The position numbers and the translations under genes are program-made. Source: Verrucomicrobiota bacterium (GTDB lineage: Bacteria; Verrucomicrobiota; Verrucomicrobiia; CAIQCK01). Taken from it: a DNA stretch of 45,198 nt. Where the stretch lies: positions 1 through 45,198 of the forward strand of contig JACRKA010000138.1 of assembly GCA_016219905.1 (NCBI GenBank), given 5' to 3'. This document shows positions 7,386 through 18,452 of the stretch, piece after piece; position 1 is the stretch's first letter, and each line of letters starts with the position of its first letter. The notes beneath the pieces are model-generated. The model had not been told where the DNA came from. It did no database searches and worked only from the letters and a program-made list of their open reading frames with translations.

Positions 7386-8012
7386 ATGCCCGGCGACGCC
7401 ACCGACACCGAACTCGTCCGACAGGCCAAGGCCGGCGACCTCGCCGCGTTCGAGGCGCTGGTCGGCCGCCACGAGCAGCGCGTCTTCAACCTCGCCCAGC
7501 GCATGCTCCGCAACTGCCACGACGCCGAGGACGTCACCCAGCAGGCGTTCATCAGCGCGATGGAACACCTCGCCGGTTTCCGCGAAGAAGCCAGCTTCTC
7601 GACGTGGCTGCTGCGCATCGCCACCCATGCCGCCCTGAAGATCCTCCGCAAACGCCGCGGTCTGGAGATGGTCTCGCTTGAGGAGATGACCGGGCCGGCC
7701 GAAGGCTACGACACCGTGCCGCACCCGGAGTTCATCGCCGACTGGAGGGAAAGCCCCGAACGGCTCGTCCACCAGAACGAAACCCAGCGCCTGCTCGCCG
7801 AAGCCCTCGACCAGCTCGACGAGAAACACCGGCCAGTCTTCCTGCTCCGCGACGTCGAGGGTCTCTCGGTGAAGGAGACTGCCGACGCCCTTGGCATCAG
7901 CGAGGCCAACGTCAAGGTCCGCCTCCTGCGCGCCCGCCTGCAACTCCGCGAACGGCTGACCTTGGCCTTCGGCGACGAAACCCGGCGCCTGGTCGCGAAA
8001 CATGATCATTGA
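7386..8012 (+). CDS. ECF-type RNA polymerase sigma factor (RpoE-like)
   Basis: A 208-residue alternative sigma factor. The sigma-2 region lies at about residues 12-85 (AFEALVGRHEQRVFNLAQRM, DAEDVTQQAF, FSTWLLRIATHAA). A variable linker follows, then a sigma-4 helix-turn-helix at about 135-190 (LPXXX-type LDEKHRPVFLLRD, GLSVKETADALGISEANVKV). It directs RNA polymerase to stress promoters. The next gene encodes a zinc-finger anti-sigma partner and the downstream genes encode small membrane proteins and an RND pump, so an envelope- or metal-stress regulon is likely. The ATG at 7386 has only a weak ribosome-binding site. Two TGTAACC-N16-CTCT motifs at 8020 and 8339 are good candidates for its target promoters. 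Confidence 0.93.
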   Translation: MPGDATDTELVRQAKAGDLAAFEALVGRHEQRVFNLAQRMLRNCHDAEDVTQQAFISAMEHLAGFREEASFSTWLLRIATHAALKILRKRRGLEMVSLEEMTGPAEGYDTVPHPEFIADWRESPERLVHQNETQRLLAEALDQLDEKHRPVFLLRDVEGLSVKETADALGISEANVKVRLLRARLQLRERLTLAFGDETRRLVAKHDH

Positions 8013-8019
8013 CGGACCC

Positions 8020-8049
8020 TGTAACCTTTCCCCATGACGCGGCTCTCTA
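8020..8049 (+). promoter_or_regulatory. Candidate ECF-sigma promoter, copy 1
   Basis: TGTAACC, then 16 bases, then CTCTCTA, just upstream of the anti-sigma gene at 8068. The AACC-type -35 core is characteristic of RpoE-like ECF promoters. The same motif pair with the same spacer length recurs at 8339-8368. Confidence 0.55.
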
Positions 8050-8067
8050 ACCCCAGGACGTGATGCG

Positions 8068-8310
8068 ATGAAGTGCGAAGAACTTTTGGCGATGCTCAAC
8101 GACTACGTGGACGGCGACATTGACCCCGCCATCTGCGAGACCTTCGAGAAGCACCTGGCCGGCTGCAACCCCTGCCAGGTCGTCGTGGACAACATCCGCA
8201 AGACCATCACGCTCTACAAGGACAGCCAGCCCGTCGAGTTGCCCATCGAGTTCCGCGACCGGCTCCACGGCCTCCTGCGCGAACGCTGGAAGCAGACCCA
8301 CAAGGCGTAG
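8068..8310 (+). CDS. Zinc-finger anti-sigma factor
   Basis: An 80-residue protein with the H-X3-C-X2-C signature HLAGCNPC (about residues 29-36) preceded by the usual N-terminal Cys (MKCEELL). This is the ZAS/zf-HC2 pattern. Proteins of this type hold the cognate ECF sigma inactive and often sense redox or metal state through the zinc site. It has no membrane segment, unlike many anti-sigmas, so the sensing is probably cytoplasmic. It follows the sigma gene by 55 bases, and a candidate ECF promoter sits in that gap, so sigma and anti-sigma levels may be uncoupled once the regulon is on. Confidence 0.88.
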   Translation: MKCEELLAMLNDYVDGDIDPAICETFEKHLAGCNPCQVVVDNIRKTITLYKDSQPVELPIEFRDRLHGLLRERWKQTHKA

Positions 8311-8338
8311 TTTCCGGCGCATCGCATGCCGCGGCCCT

Positions 8339-8368
8339 TGTAACCTTTCCGCCCCTTGCGGCTCTATT
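8339..8368 (+). promoter_or_regulatory. Candidate ECF-sigma promoter, copy 2
   Basis: TGTAACC, then 16 bases, then CTCTATT, upstream of the DUF6132 gene at 8411. It matches the copy at 8020 in the -35 core, in the T-run after it (CTTTCC), in the GCGG before the -10 and in spacer length. It would drive the small membrane proteins and the efflux genes. Confidence 0.55.
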
Positions 8369-8410
8369 CCCGTGTCGCCCGACAAGGGTGGCGGAACGGA
8401 ATGACTGGAC

Positions 8411-8581
8411 ATGATCCTGAAACTCATCCTCGGCGTCGTCATCGGCGGCGCGCTCGGCTTTGCCAACTACAAGTTCGTCGGCTGCTCGACCGGCGCGTGC
8501 CCGCTCACCAGCAACCCCTGGATCAGCACGCTCTACGGCATGCTGATGGGCGGCGTGCTGGGCGGCGCCTTCATCAAGTAA
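8411..8581 (+). CDS. DUF6132-type small membrane protein
   Basis: A 56-residue protein missed by the ORF track because of its length. It starts ATG 8411 and stops TAA 8579-8581. The sequence has a hydrophobic glycine-rich helix (ILGVVIGGALGFANYKF), then GCSTGACPLTSNPWIST, then a second glycine-rich helix (YGMLMGGVLGGAFIK). The GC-S-GxCP-SNPW pattern is, from memory, diagnostic of the DUF6132 family, whose function is not known. Its two Cys and position in an ECF/efflux cluster suggest a redox- or metal-linked role. It is 13 bases before the next gene. Confidence 0.85.
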   Translation: MILKLILGVVIGGALGFANYKFVGCSTGACPLTSNPWISTLYGMLMGGVLGGAFIK

Positions 8582-8594
8582 GGAGAATCCCACA

Positions 8595-8828
8595 ATGACC
8601 CTTGAACGTTACATTCGACTGATTGCCGGCAGTTTCATCCTCGCCAGCCTCGCGCTGGCCCACTACCACAGCCCCTACTGGCTCTGGTTCACCGCCTTCG
8701 TCGGCGTGAACCTTTTCCAGTCCGCGCTGACCCGCTGGTGCCTGATGGAGGACATCTTGAAAGCGTTCGGCGTCAAGAGTGGCTGCGGCAACGCCGGGCC
8801 GGAACCGGCGCCGAAACCGTTCTCCTGA
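8595..8828 (+). CDS. DUF2892 (YgaP transmembrane-domain-like) inner-membrane protein
   Basis: A 77-residue protein with two hydrophobic segments (about residues 7-24 and 28-45) and the family pattern NLFQSALTRWCLMEDILKAFGV, like the membrane part of YgaP, in which a Cys sits just before the cytoplasmic tail. TAAGGAG overlapping the previous stop gives a good ribosome-binding site for ATG 8595. Members commonly sit beside rhodanese, sulfur or metal-stress genes. Here the preceding gene is the DUF6132 protein and the next is tolC-like, so it is probably a small accessory of the same stress operon. The C-terminus has another Cys (GCGN). Confidence 0.82.
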   Translation: MTLERYIRLIAGSFILASLALAHYHSPYWLWFTAFVGVNLFQSALTRWCLMEDILKAFGVKSGCGNAGPEPAPKPFS

Positions 8829-8842
8829 TGCGCGGACTGAAG

Positions 8843-8860
8843 CTTCCCGGTCGGGAAGCC
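8843..8860. other. Hairpin before the TolC-like gene
   Basis: GCTTCCCGGTCGGGAAGC forms a 7-8 base perfect stem with a tiny loop in the 77-base gap before 8906. No T-run follows, so it is more likely an mRNA processing or stability element than a terminator. Confidence 0.45.
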
Positions 8861-8905
8861 GCCACGCAGCGGCCACAACCAAACTGAGAAGGAAGGAGCA
8901 CGCGC

Positions 8906-10240
8906 ATGAAACTCTCGAAGTGTCTGTCCGCATCGCTGCTGGCGGCGGTCTGCATCGCCGCGCCGGCCGCCGATGCGCCTCGCGCGCTTTCGCTGCGCGA
9001 GGCCATTCAACTCGCGCTCGCGAAAAACCCCGACCTCGCCACCGCCCAGCACCGCATCGCCGCCGCCCGCGCCGCCATCCAGCAGGCCGAGGCGGCATTC
9101 TGGCCGCGCCTGCGCGTCGGCGAGAGCTACGCCGGCACGGACAACGCCGCGCAGGCCTTCATCATGAAGATGAACCAGCGCGACATCAGCCTCAGCCCCG
9201 GCGTGGACTTCAACAGCCCGGCCGTCACCGACAACTTCAACACCAAGCTGCTCGCCACCTACTCGCTCTACGACGGCGGCACCCGCGAGGCCACCCGCGA
9301 CGCCGCCCGCTCTGGCGTCGAGGCCCGCGCCCAGACCTTCGAGGCCGTCCGCAACGACCTGGTCTATGAGGTCACCCGCGCGTTCCACGCCATCGGCAAG
9401 GCCCGCCGTTTCCTCGACGCCGTCGAGGCCGCCGTGAAAAACATGGAGGCCAATCTCAAGCTTGCCACCAACCGCGTCGAGCAGGGAGCCGCGCTCAAGA
9501 CCGACGCCCTCGACGCCGACGTTTGGCTGGCCGAGGCGCGCGAAAACCGGGTCCGCGCCCGAAGCAACCTCGCCCTCGCCGAGACCATCTTCCGCAACGC
9601 GCTCGGCGTCGGCGAATCGCAGGACCTTACCGCGGACGCCTCCGCAGGTGTCGCCGATCCAGCCAGCGCGAACACGGCAGCCGCCGGGGCGCTCGACACG
9701 GCCCAGCGGCCCGAAATCCTCGCTGCGCAAAAAGCTGTCGCCGCCGCCGAGCGCCAGGTCCGCGCCGCGCGGGGCGGCCATCGTCCGCGCGTCAACGCGT
9801 TTGCCAGCTACGACGTGGACGGCAGCAGCGGCGGCCGGTTCGCCGACAGTTGGATGGCCGGCGTCAACGTCGAGATGGATGTCTTCGACGGCTTCCTCAC
9901 ACGCGGCAAGGTCTCGGAGGCCCGCGCCAACCTCGATGCCGCCCGCGAGCAGCTTCGCCGCGTCGAGCTGCTCGTCCAGTTGGACGCCAAGCAGGCGCAG
10001 TTGAATCTTGGCGAAGCCCGCGCCCGGCTCGACACGACCGCCCGCGCCGTCGCGCAGGCCGAGCAAAGCGTGCAGATCACGCGCGACCGCTACACCAGCG
10101 GCCTGACGCTGCTCAACCAGTTGCTCGACTCGGAAACCGCCCTGACCGCCGCCCGCCAGCGCCGCGCCGCGGCGGAGGCCGATTGCCAGATCGCCCGCGC
10201 CGCGATGGACAAAGCCCTCGGCCGCACGTGGAAGGAGTGA
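8906..10240 (+). CDS. TolC-family outer-membrane efflux protein
   Basis: A 444-residue outer-membrane channel for the tripartite efflux system. AAGGAAGGAG precedes ATG 8906, followed by a Sec signal (MKLSKCLSASLLAAVCIAAP, cleavage near ADA). The mature part opens with LSLREAIQLALAKNPDLATA, the standard start of the first helical hairpin. It contains the duplicated helical-barrel pattern with long Ala/Arg/Glu/Leu heptads (residues about 150-230 and 340-440) and the Y-x-x-G strand regions (TYSLYDGG, VEMDVFDGF). It ends KALGRTWKE. The stop codon abuts the start of the adaptor gene (10241), so the two are translationally coupled. Confidence 0.92.
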   Translation: MKLSKCLSASLLAAVCIAAPAADAPRALSLREAIQLALAKNPDLATAQHRIAAARAAIQQAEAAFWPRLRVGESYAGTDNAAQAFIMKMNQRDISLSPGVDFNSPAVTDNFNTKLLATYSLYDGGTREATRDAARSGVEARAQTFEAVRNDLVYEVTRAFHAIGKARRFLDAVEAAVKNMEANLKLATNRVEQGAALKTDALDADVWLAEARENRVRARSNLALAETIFRNALGVGESQDLTADASAGVADPASANTAAAGALDTAQRPEILAAQKAVAAAERQVRAARGGHRPRVNAFASYDVDGSSGGRFADSWMAGVNVEMDVFDGFLTRGKVSEARANLDAAREQLRRVELLVQLDAKQAQLNLGEARARLDTTARAVAQAEQSVQITRDRYTSGLTLLNQLLDSETALTAARQRRAAAEADCQIARAAMDKALGRTWKE

Positions 10241-11419
10241 ATGATGAAAGAACTTCAAAGCCGCGAAGCGGCGACAGGCTGTAGCCTGGGGCGTCAGCCC
10301 CAGGTTCCAGAACACAGAGAGAAACAAGCCCCGAAGGGGCGGCAGAAAGGTTCTGGTCGCGAATCCATGTCGCCCCTTCAGGGCTTTCAGATGGTTTCAA
10401 ACCGGTTCCTGGGGCTGACGCCCCAGGCTACACCGTTTCGCTCCTTCGGAGCTGGGATCGCACTTCTGGTTGCGCTGCCTCTCATGTCCGTCGGCTGCAA
10501 ACGCCAGCACGAGGATGCGAAGACCACGGCCACCGAACAACCCGCAGTCCGTGTGCAGACGGCCGTCGTCGAGACCAAACGTGTGCCGCAGATCGAGATC
10601 GTCGTCGGCACTGTCCGGCCACGCGTCACCGGCACCGTCTCGGCCCGCATCACAGCAAGCATCCAGCAAGTGGCCGTCAAGGTGGGCGACAAGGTCAGCG
10701 CCGGCGCGGTGCTCGCCAAGCTCGACGACCGCGACCTGCGCGCCGACTTCGAGAAAGCCCGGACGGACTTCGAGCGCTACAGCACATTGTTGAAGAAGGA
10801 GGCGGCTACGCGGGCGGAGTTCGACGCGTTCCAAACGAAGCTCCGCGTCGCCGAGGCCAACCTCAGCTACGCCACCCTCACCGCGCCGTTCGACGCGATC
10901 ATTGCGGCGAAACAGTGCGAGCCGGGCGACATGGCCGCGCCGGGCAAGCCGCTGGTCACGCTGGAGCAACCGGGTGCGTTCCGGCTGGAGGCCGCCGTGC
11001 CGGAGCGGTTCGCGGGCGCTGCCAAGCTCGGCACGAAAGTGCGCGTCACAGTGGATTCGTTCAAAGACGAGTGCGAAGGCACGGTCGGCGAAGTCGTGCC
11101 GGCCGCCGATCCGGCCACGCGCAGCGTGCTGGTGAAGATAGACATCAACTGCGGCCATCCGCTGTCGGGCTTGTTCGGCCGCGCGCACCTGGTCGTCGGC
11201 GAGCGCGAGAACCTTTTCGCACCGAAGACCGCCGTGCGTGAACGCGGCCAGCTCACGTTTGTCTGGGCGGCCAGCGACGGCCGCGCGCGGATGCGGCTGG
11301 TAAAGACCGGCGCGGCGCTGGGCGACCAGATTGAATTGCTCTCGGGCGTGCAGGCCGGCGAGCGCGTCATCGTCAGCGCCGAAGGCAACGTGGCCGACGG
11401 CCAGAGGATCACAGAATGA
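10241..11419 (+). CDS. RND efflux periplasmic adaptor (membrane fusion protein), lipoprotein-like, with repeat-encoded N-terminal extension
   Basis: A 392-residue frame. From about residue 74 it is an ordinary adaptor: lipobox signal (GIALLVALPLMSVGC), lipoyl half-motif and hairpin (KVGDKVSAGAVLAKLDDRDL), second lipoyl half (LSYATLTAPFDAIIAAKQCE), beta-barrel (VPERFAGAAKLGTKVRVTVD) and membrane-proximal domain ending in SGVQAGERVIVSAEG. GAAGGAG in the end of tolC serves ATG 10241 (or 10244). However, the first 70 residues are encoded by a palindromic REPIN-like element (10260-10453) lying between that start and the signal sequence. A signal peptide cannot normally begin at residue 70, so translation may instead begin at an internal ATG such as 10391 (MVSNRF...). 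It forms a pump with the TolC and RND neighbours; substrate unknown. Confidence 0.85.
   Translation: MMKELQSREAATGCSLGRQPQVPEHREKQAPKGRQKGSGRESMSPLQGFQMVSNRFLGLTPQATPFRSFGAGIALLVALPLMSVGCKRQHEDAKTTATEQPAVRVQTAVVETKRVPQIEIVVGTVRPRVTGTVSARITASIQQVAVKVGDKVSAGAVLAKLDDRDLRADFEKARTDFERYSTLLKKEAATRAEFDAFQTKLRVAEANLSYATLTAPFDAIIAAKQCEPGDMAAPGKPLVTLEQPGAFRLEAAVPERFAGAAKLGTKVRVTVDSFKDECEGTVGEVVPAADPATRSVLVKIDINCGHPLSGLFGRAHLVVGERENLFAPKTAVRERGQLTFVWAASDGRARMRLVKTGAALGDQIELLSGVQAGERVIVSAEGNVADGQRITE
10260..10453. repeat. REPIN-like palindromic element inside the adaptor reading frame
   Basis: The outer arms are the hairpins GCCGCGAAGCGGC (10260-10272) and GCTCCTTCGGAGC (10440-10452). The next layer is a 29-base inverted repeat (10280-10308 against 10404-10432, 27 of 29 matching) that itself contains CCTGGGGC...GCCCCAGG. 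The inner layer is AAGCCCCGAAGGGGCGGC against GTCGCCCCTTCAGGGCTT. The whole is an imperfect nested palindrome, as in REP doublets mobilised by RAYT transposases. It keeps the reading frame open. Confidence 0.85.
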
Positions 11420-11453
11420 CTGCGACAAGCCAGTCCGCAGTAACGCGCCGGGC

Positions 11454-11569
11454 AAGCTCCGTCAGGAGCGCCATGTCTATAGGCATGGCACAACCAACAG
11501 CCAACAAGCTCCGTCAGGAGCGGCATGTAATCGTGTCCTGGCAGGGATGTGTCGCTCCTGACGGAGCTT
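11454..11569. repeat. Palindromic repeat cluster between adaptor and RND genes, possible attenuator
   Basis: AAGCTCCGTCAGGAGCG occurs at 11454 and 11506 in direct orientation. The inverse CGCTCCTGACGGAGCTT ends at 11569. The last two form a long hairpin followed by CGGGTTTTT, so on the plus strand it resembles a terminator and could reduce transcription into the RND gene. The architecture is that of a REPIN, but the sequence family differs from the one at 10260. Confidence 0.75.
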
Positions 11570-11651
11570 CGGGTTTTTCGCGTGGCGGTCACTATAAACA
11601 TGCCGGCCCTACGGGCCTGCCTATGGCGCTGTGCCAGATGGAGGTCTGCCA

Positions 11652-14861
<3,210 letters not shown>

Positions 14862-14946
14862 GCTGCGGCACGGTGGCACGAGGGAGCAATTCCGGCTTTC
14901 CTGGCGCGGCGGTGTCCTCTAGATTCGCGGGCGTCAGTTTAGGTTT

Positions 14947-17900
14947 GTGCAACAACAAGTGCCCGTGACCACGTCCGACGTGGTAAAGGTCGCGTTGGAT
15001 TGCCCTGCGACCCCTCGGGTCGCGGCGGCAATCAAGGCAGGGGGTTTTTTGTCTTTGGCGCCGGTGGCCGAACCGGCGCGGCCTTTCGTGGCGGCGCTGC
15101 TCGCGCGCAAATCCGGCCGGCCGCTGCTCATTGTCACCGACGGCCTGAAATCACAGGAAGCCTGGGAACTCAGCCTCATCGCGTTCGGCGCGGCGCCGCA
15201 GTTCTATCCGGCATGGGAATCGCCGCCGCATACCGGCCAGCTTCCGAGCGCGGAGGTCATCGGCGACCGGCTGCGGATCCTGAAAGGGCTTTCGGAAAGA
15301 ATGTGGGAGCCGCCTCAGCGCGGCGACTCCGCTGGTCGGGGCGCTGAGGCCCCTCCCACATTCCAACCAAGCCAGAGTCCACCGCCACATCTCCCCATCA
15401 TCGTCGCGTCGGTGCAATCGCTCTTGCAGCGCACGTTCTCGCCGGCGGCGTTCCGGACGCAGTTGATGGAACTGCGTGTCGGCCGGGAGATGGAGATGGA
15501 TTCGCTCGCGGGCAAGCTCGTGCGGCTCGGCTACGAACGCGAGGCGCAGGTGCAGCAGCGCGGGCAGTTCGCCGTCCGTGGCGGCATCTTCGACCTGTTC
15601 CCGCTCGACGTGGACACACCGCTGCGCGTGGAGTTTTTCGGAGACTCGGTCGAGTCGTTGCGGCGGTTTGACGTGGCCACGCAGGTCAGCGGCGAGCGGA
15701 TCGAGGCGGCGACGATCTCGCCCGCGGGTGAGATCGGCCTGCTCCAGCAGCATCGCGAGTGGCTGGGCGACCTGCTCGATTTCCTGCCGAAGGAAACGCT
15801 GGTGGTGCTCGATGAACCGGACCGGCTGGCGCAGGCCGCGGCGCGCTATGCGGTGGAGTTGCCGGCGGACGATGCGTTTCATCTGCCTTATGCCCGGCTG
15901 ACGCAGTGGTCGCGGGTCGTCGCGCTCAGCGACGTGGTGACGGCGGGCAGCGTGGAGATGACGGTCAACTCGCTCGATGCTTATCGGCCGGTCGCTGGCG
16001 CGGCGCCGGAGCCGGGCGTGGCGGAGCAGGAACGGAAGAAGTTCTTCGCGCAGCTTCGACGCTGGACCGCGGAGGACTACGAAGTCTTCATCTTCTGCAA
16101 CAACGAGGGCGAGCGCCAACGGCTGCGGGAAATCCTGAAACTGCAACAACTGGATGCGGTGCCGTTGAAGTTGGAGATCGGCACGCTCACGCAAGGATTC
16201 ATCTGGCCCGACGCGCAGTTGGTGGTGGTGAGCGACGCGGAGATTTTCGGACGCTACCGGGTGCTGCGGCCGCGGAAGCTGGCGCACCGGCTGCCGGGCG
16301 AGACACGACGCATCTCGGACATCAGCGAATTGGCCGAGGGCGACTTTGTCGTCCACATCGAGCACGGCATCGGGCGGTATCTCGGTTTGCAGGAGGTGGA
16401 GGTGGCCGGCGCGCGGCAGGAGGTGATGGCGATCGAATACGCCGGGGGCGGCAAGCTCTACGTGCCGGTCGGCCAGGCGCACCTGGTCACGCGCTACGTC
16501 GGCGCGGGCCGGATGTCGCCGCCGTTGTCGCGGCTCGGCTCGCTGGCGTGGCGCAAGGCGCGCGACGCGGCGGAGTCGGCGACGCGCGATCTCGCGGCGG
16601 AGTTGCTGGAGTTGCAGGCGGCGCGCGGGGCGCTGCCGGGCCACGCGTTCAAGCCGGACGCGTCGTGGCAGCGGGAGTTCGAGGCGGCGTTCATCTACGA
16701 GGAGACACCGGACCAGCTCACGGCGATCGAGGAGGTCAAACGCGACATGGAGCAGGCCAAGCCGATGGACCGGCTGTTGTGCGGCGACGTGGGCTACGGC
16801 AAGACGGAGGTGGCGGTGCGGGCGGCGTTCAAGACGGTGATGGACGGCCGGCAGGTGGCGGTGCTGGTGCCGACAACGGTGCTCGCGCAGCAGCACTTCA
16901 ACACGTTTGGCGAGCGGATGGCGGATTATCCGGTGCGGATCGAGATGCTGAGCCGGTTCCGCACGCAACGGCAACAGAACCGCATCGTGAAGGCGTTGCG
17001 GGACGGCTCGATGGACATCGTTATCGGCACGCACCGGCTCTTGAGCGGTGACGTGGAGTTCCGCGACCTGGGGCTGGTGATCGTGGACGAGGAACAACGG
17101 TTCGGCGTGGCGCACAAGGAGAAGCTGAAGCTGCTGCGGCGGTTGGTGGACGTGCTGACGCTGACGGCGACGCCGATCCCGCGGACGCTTTATCTGTCGT
17201 TGATGGGGCTGCGGGATATGTCGAGCTTGGACACGCCTCCGGCGGACCGGCTGCCGGTGCAGACGACGGTGTGCGCCTACGATGAGCGGGTGATCCGCGA
17301 CGCGATCCGGCGCGAACTGGGGCGCGATGGGCAGGTGTTTTTCCTGCACAACCGCATCCACGACATCGAGAAGGTGGCGTTGCGGCTGAAGGAACTGGTG
17401 CCGGAGGCGCGTCTTGGCATCGGCCACGGCCAGATGGACGAGGACGAACTGGAGGACGTGATGCGGCGGTTCGTGAACGGCGAGGTGGATGTGTTGCTGT
17501 GCACGACGATCATCGAGAGCGGCCTCGACATCCCGAACGCGAACACGATCATCATTGATCGCGCGGACCGGTTCGGGCTGGCAGACCTCTACCAGCTCCG
17601 CGGCCGCGTCGGCCGCTACAAGCACCAAGCCTACGCGTATCTGATGCTGCCGCGTCACGGACACTTGTTCGACACGGCGCGGAAGCGGCTGAGCGCGATC
17701 CGGCAGTATTCGTCGCTGGGGAGCGGATTCAAGATCGCGATGCGCGACCTGGAGATCCGCGGCGCAGGCAACGTTCTCGGCAAGCAGCAGAGCGGCCACA
17801 TCACGGCGGTGGGGTTCGAGCTTTACTGCCAGTTGTTGCGGGAGAGCGTGGGGCGGCTGAAGGGTCAGACCGTGAAGCCACGCGTCGAGGTGCGGACGCG

Positions 17901-18348
17901 GCTGGATTTTCTGGCGATGACACCGGGTGAAGCGGAGGCGGAACGTGGAGCGGCCGGCGTGGAGCGTGAAGCGTGTTTCCTGCCGCACGACTATATCGGC
18001 GACGGGCGGCAGCGGATCGAGATGTATCGGCGGCTGGCGCAGGCGGCGGCGCTGGAGGAACTCGGCGTGCTGCGGAAGGAATTGCGGGACCGGTTCGGGC
18101 CGCTGCCGGCGGCGGCGGAACTGTTGCTGCAATTGGCGGCGGTGAAGCTGGCGGCGGGCGATGCTGGCGTGACGATGGTCGAGACGCGCGGGGAGAAGAT
18201 CATGTTAAGCCGCGGCAACGATTTGGTGCAGCTTGGCGGGAGATTTCCACGACTGACGGGCGCGACGGCGAAGGCGAAATTGGCCGACATCCATCGGTTG
18301 ATTATCGAACTTTCGAGGGTTGCCGGTGGTCGAAATAGAGCGGTTTAG
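14947..18348 (+). CDS. mfd: Transcription-repair coupling factor Mfd
   Basis: An 1133-residue DNA translocase that removes stalled RNA polymerase and recruits UvrA. The N-terminal UvrB-like module is at about residues 50-340 ([16 protein letters not shown]). The RNA polymerase interaction domain follows (about 470-540, [19 protein letters not shown]), then the helicase core with Walker [12 protein letters not shown] (about 613), [11 protein letters not shown] and [10 protein letters not shown], motif VI region [10 protein letters not shown] and the C-terminal TRCF domain ([20 protein letters not shown]). GTG 14947 follows a weak AGG. Between [10 protein letters not shown] and [12 protein letters not shown], where Mfd proteins normally have only a few residues, this one has about 35 extra (from MWEPPQRGD) that are largely encoded by a palindromic element. 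The helicase motifs are intact, so the gene is probably functional. Confidence 0.96.
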   Translation: MQQQVPVTTSDVVKVALDCPATPRVAAAIKAGGFLSLAPVAEPARPFVAALLARKSGRPLLIVTDGLKSQEAWELSLIAFGAAPQFYPAWESPPHTGQLPSAEVIGDRLRILKGLSERMWEPPQRGDSAGRGAEAPPTFQPSQSPPPHLPIIVASVQSLLQRTFSPAAFRTQLMELRVGREMEMDSLAGKLVRLGYEREAQVQQRGQFAVRGGIFDLFPLDVDTPLRVEFFGDSVESLRRFDVATQVSGERIEAATISPAGEIGLLQQHREWLGDLLDFLPKETLVVLDEPDRLAQAAARYAVELPADDAFHLPYARLTQWSRVVALSDVVTAGSVEMTVNSLDAYRPVAGAAPEPGVAEQERKKFFAQLRRWTAEDYEVFIFCNNEGERQRLREILKLQQLDAVPLKLEIGTLTQGFIWPDAQLVVVSDAEIFGRYRVLRPRKLAHRLPGETRRISDISELAEGDFVVHIEHGIGRYLGLQEVEVAGARQEVMAIEYAGGGKLYVPVGQAHLVTRYVGAGRMSPPLSRLGSLAWRKARDAAESATRDLAAELLELQAARGALPGHAFKPDASWQREFEAAFIYEETPDQLTAIEEVKRDMEQAKPMDRLLCGDVGYGKTEVAVRAAFKTVMDGRQVAVLVPTTVLAQQHFNTFGERMADYPVRIEMLSRFRTQRQQNRIVKALRDGSMDIVIGTHRLLSGDVEFRDLGLVIVDEEQRFGVAHKEKLKLLRRLVDVLTLTATPIPRTLYLSLMGLRDMSSLDTPPADRLPVQTTVCAYDERVIRDAIRRELGRDGQVFFLHNRIHDIEKVALRLKELVPEARLGIGHGQMDEDELEDVMRRFVNGEVDVLLCTTIIESGLDIPNANTIIIDRADRFGLADLYQLRGRVGRYKHQAYAYLMLPRHGHLFDTARKRLSAIRQYSSLGSGFKIAMRDLEIRGAGNVLGKQQSGHITAVGFELYCQLLRESVGRLKGQTVKPRVEVRTRLDFLAMTPGEAEAERGAAGVEREACFLPHDYIGDGRQRIEMYRRLAQAAALEELGVLRKELRDRFGPLPAAAELLLQLAAVKLAAGDAGVTMVETRGEKIMLSRGNDLVQLGGRFPRLTGATAKAKLADIHRLIIELSRVAGGRNRAV
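14998..15034. repeat. Hairpin at the start of mfd
   Basis: GATTGCCCTGCGACCC-CTC-GGGTCGC-GG-CGGCAATC is an imperfect inverted repeat (7-base inner stem, 7-base outer stem) within codons 18-30 of mfd. A run of GGGGGTTTTTT follows about 8 bases later. It may be another small palindromic insertion or an attenuator-like structure; it is coding in the present annotation. Confidence 0.4.
15294..15364. repeat. REPIN-like palindromic element in frame inside mfd
   Basis: GGAAAGAATGTGGGAG...GCGC on the left and GCGCTGAGG...CTCCCACATTCC on the right form nested inverted repeats over about 71 bases. The element encodes residues from about 117 to 139 of Mfd, with Pro/Arg/Gly-rich composition unlike the flanking conserved sequence. 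The reading frame stays open through it. Confidence 0.82.
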
Positions 18349-18452
18349 CTGGCGGAAGCCTGCTGCAAACCACTGAAAATACAGGTGTTATATCGTTTTT
18401 GATTTCAGGCTTGAAGCTGCCGGGAATCGTGGCATCATGTGCGAGATTTTAT

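Noticed and set aside
11454-11569. CRISPR-like array
   Set aside because: There are only two direct copies and one inverted copy of a self-complementary unit, without regular spacers. It is a REPIN-type cluster.
14874-14888. Possible sigma-54 promoter before mfd (TGGCACGAGGGAGCA)
   Set aside because: The GG and GC pairs are separated by nine bases instead of ten, so the essential spacing is wrong.
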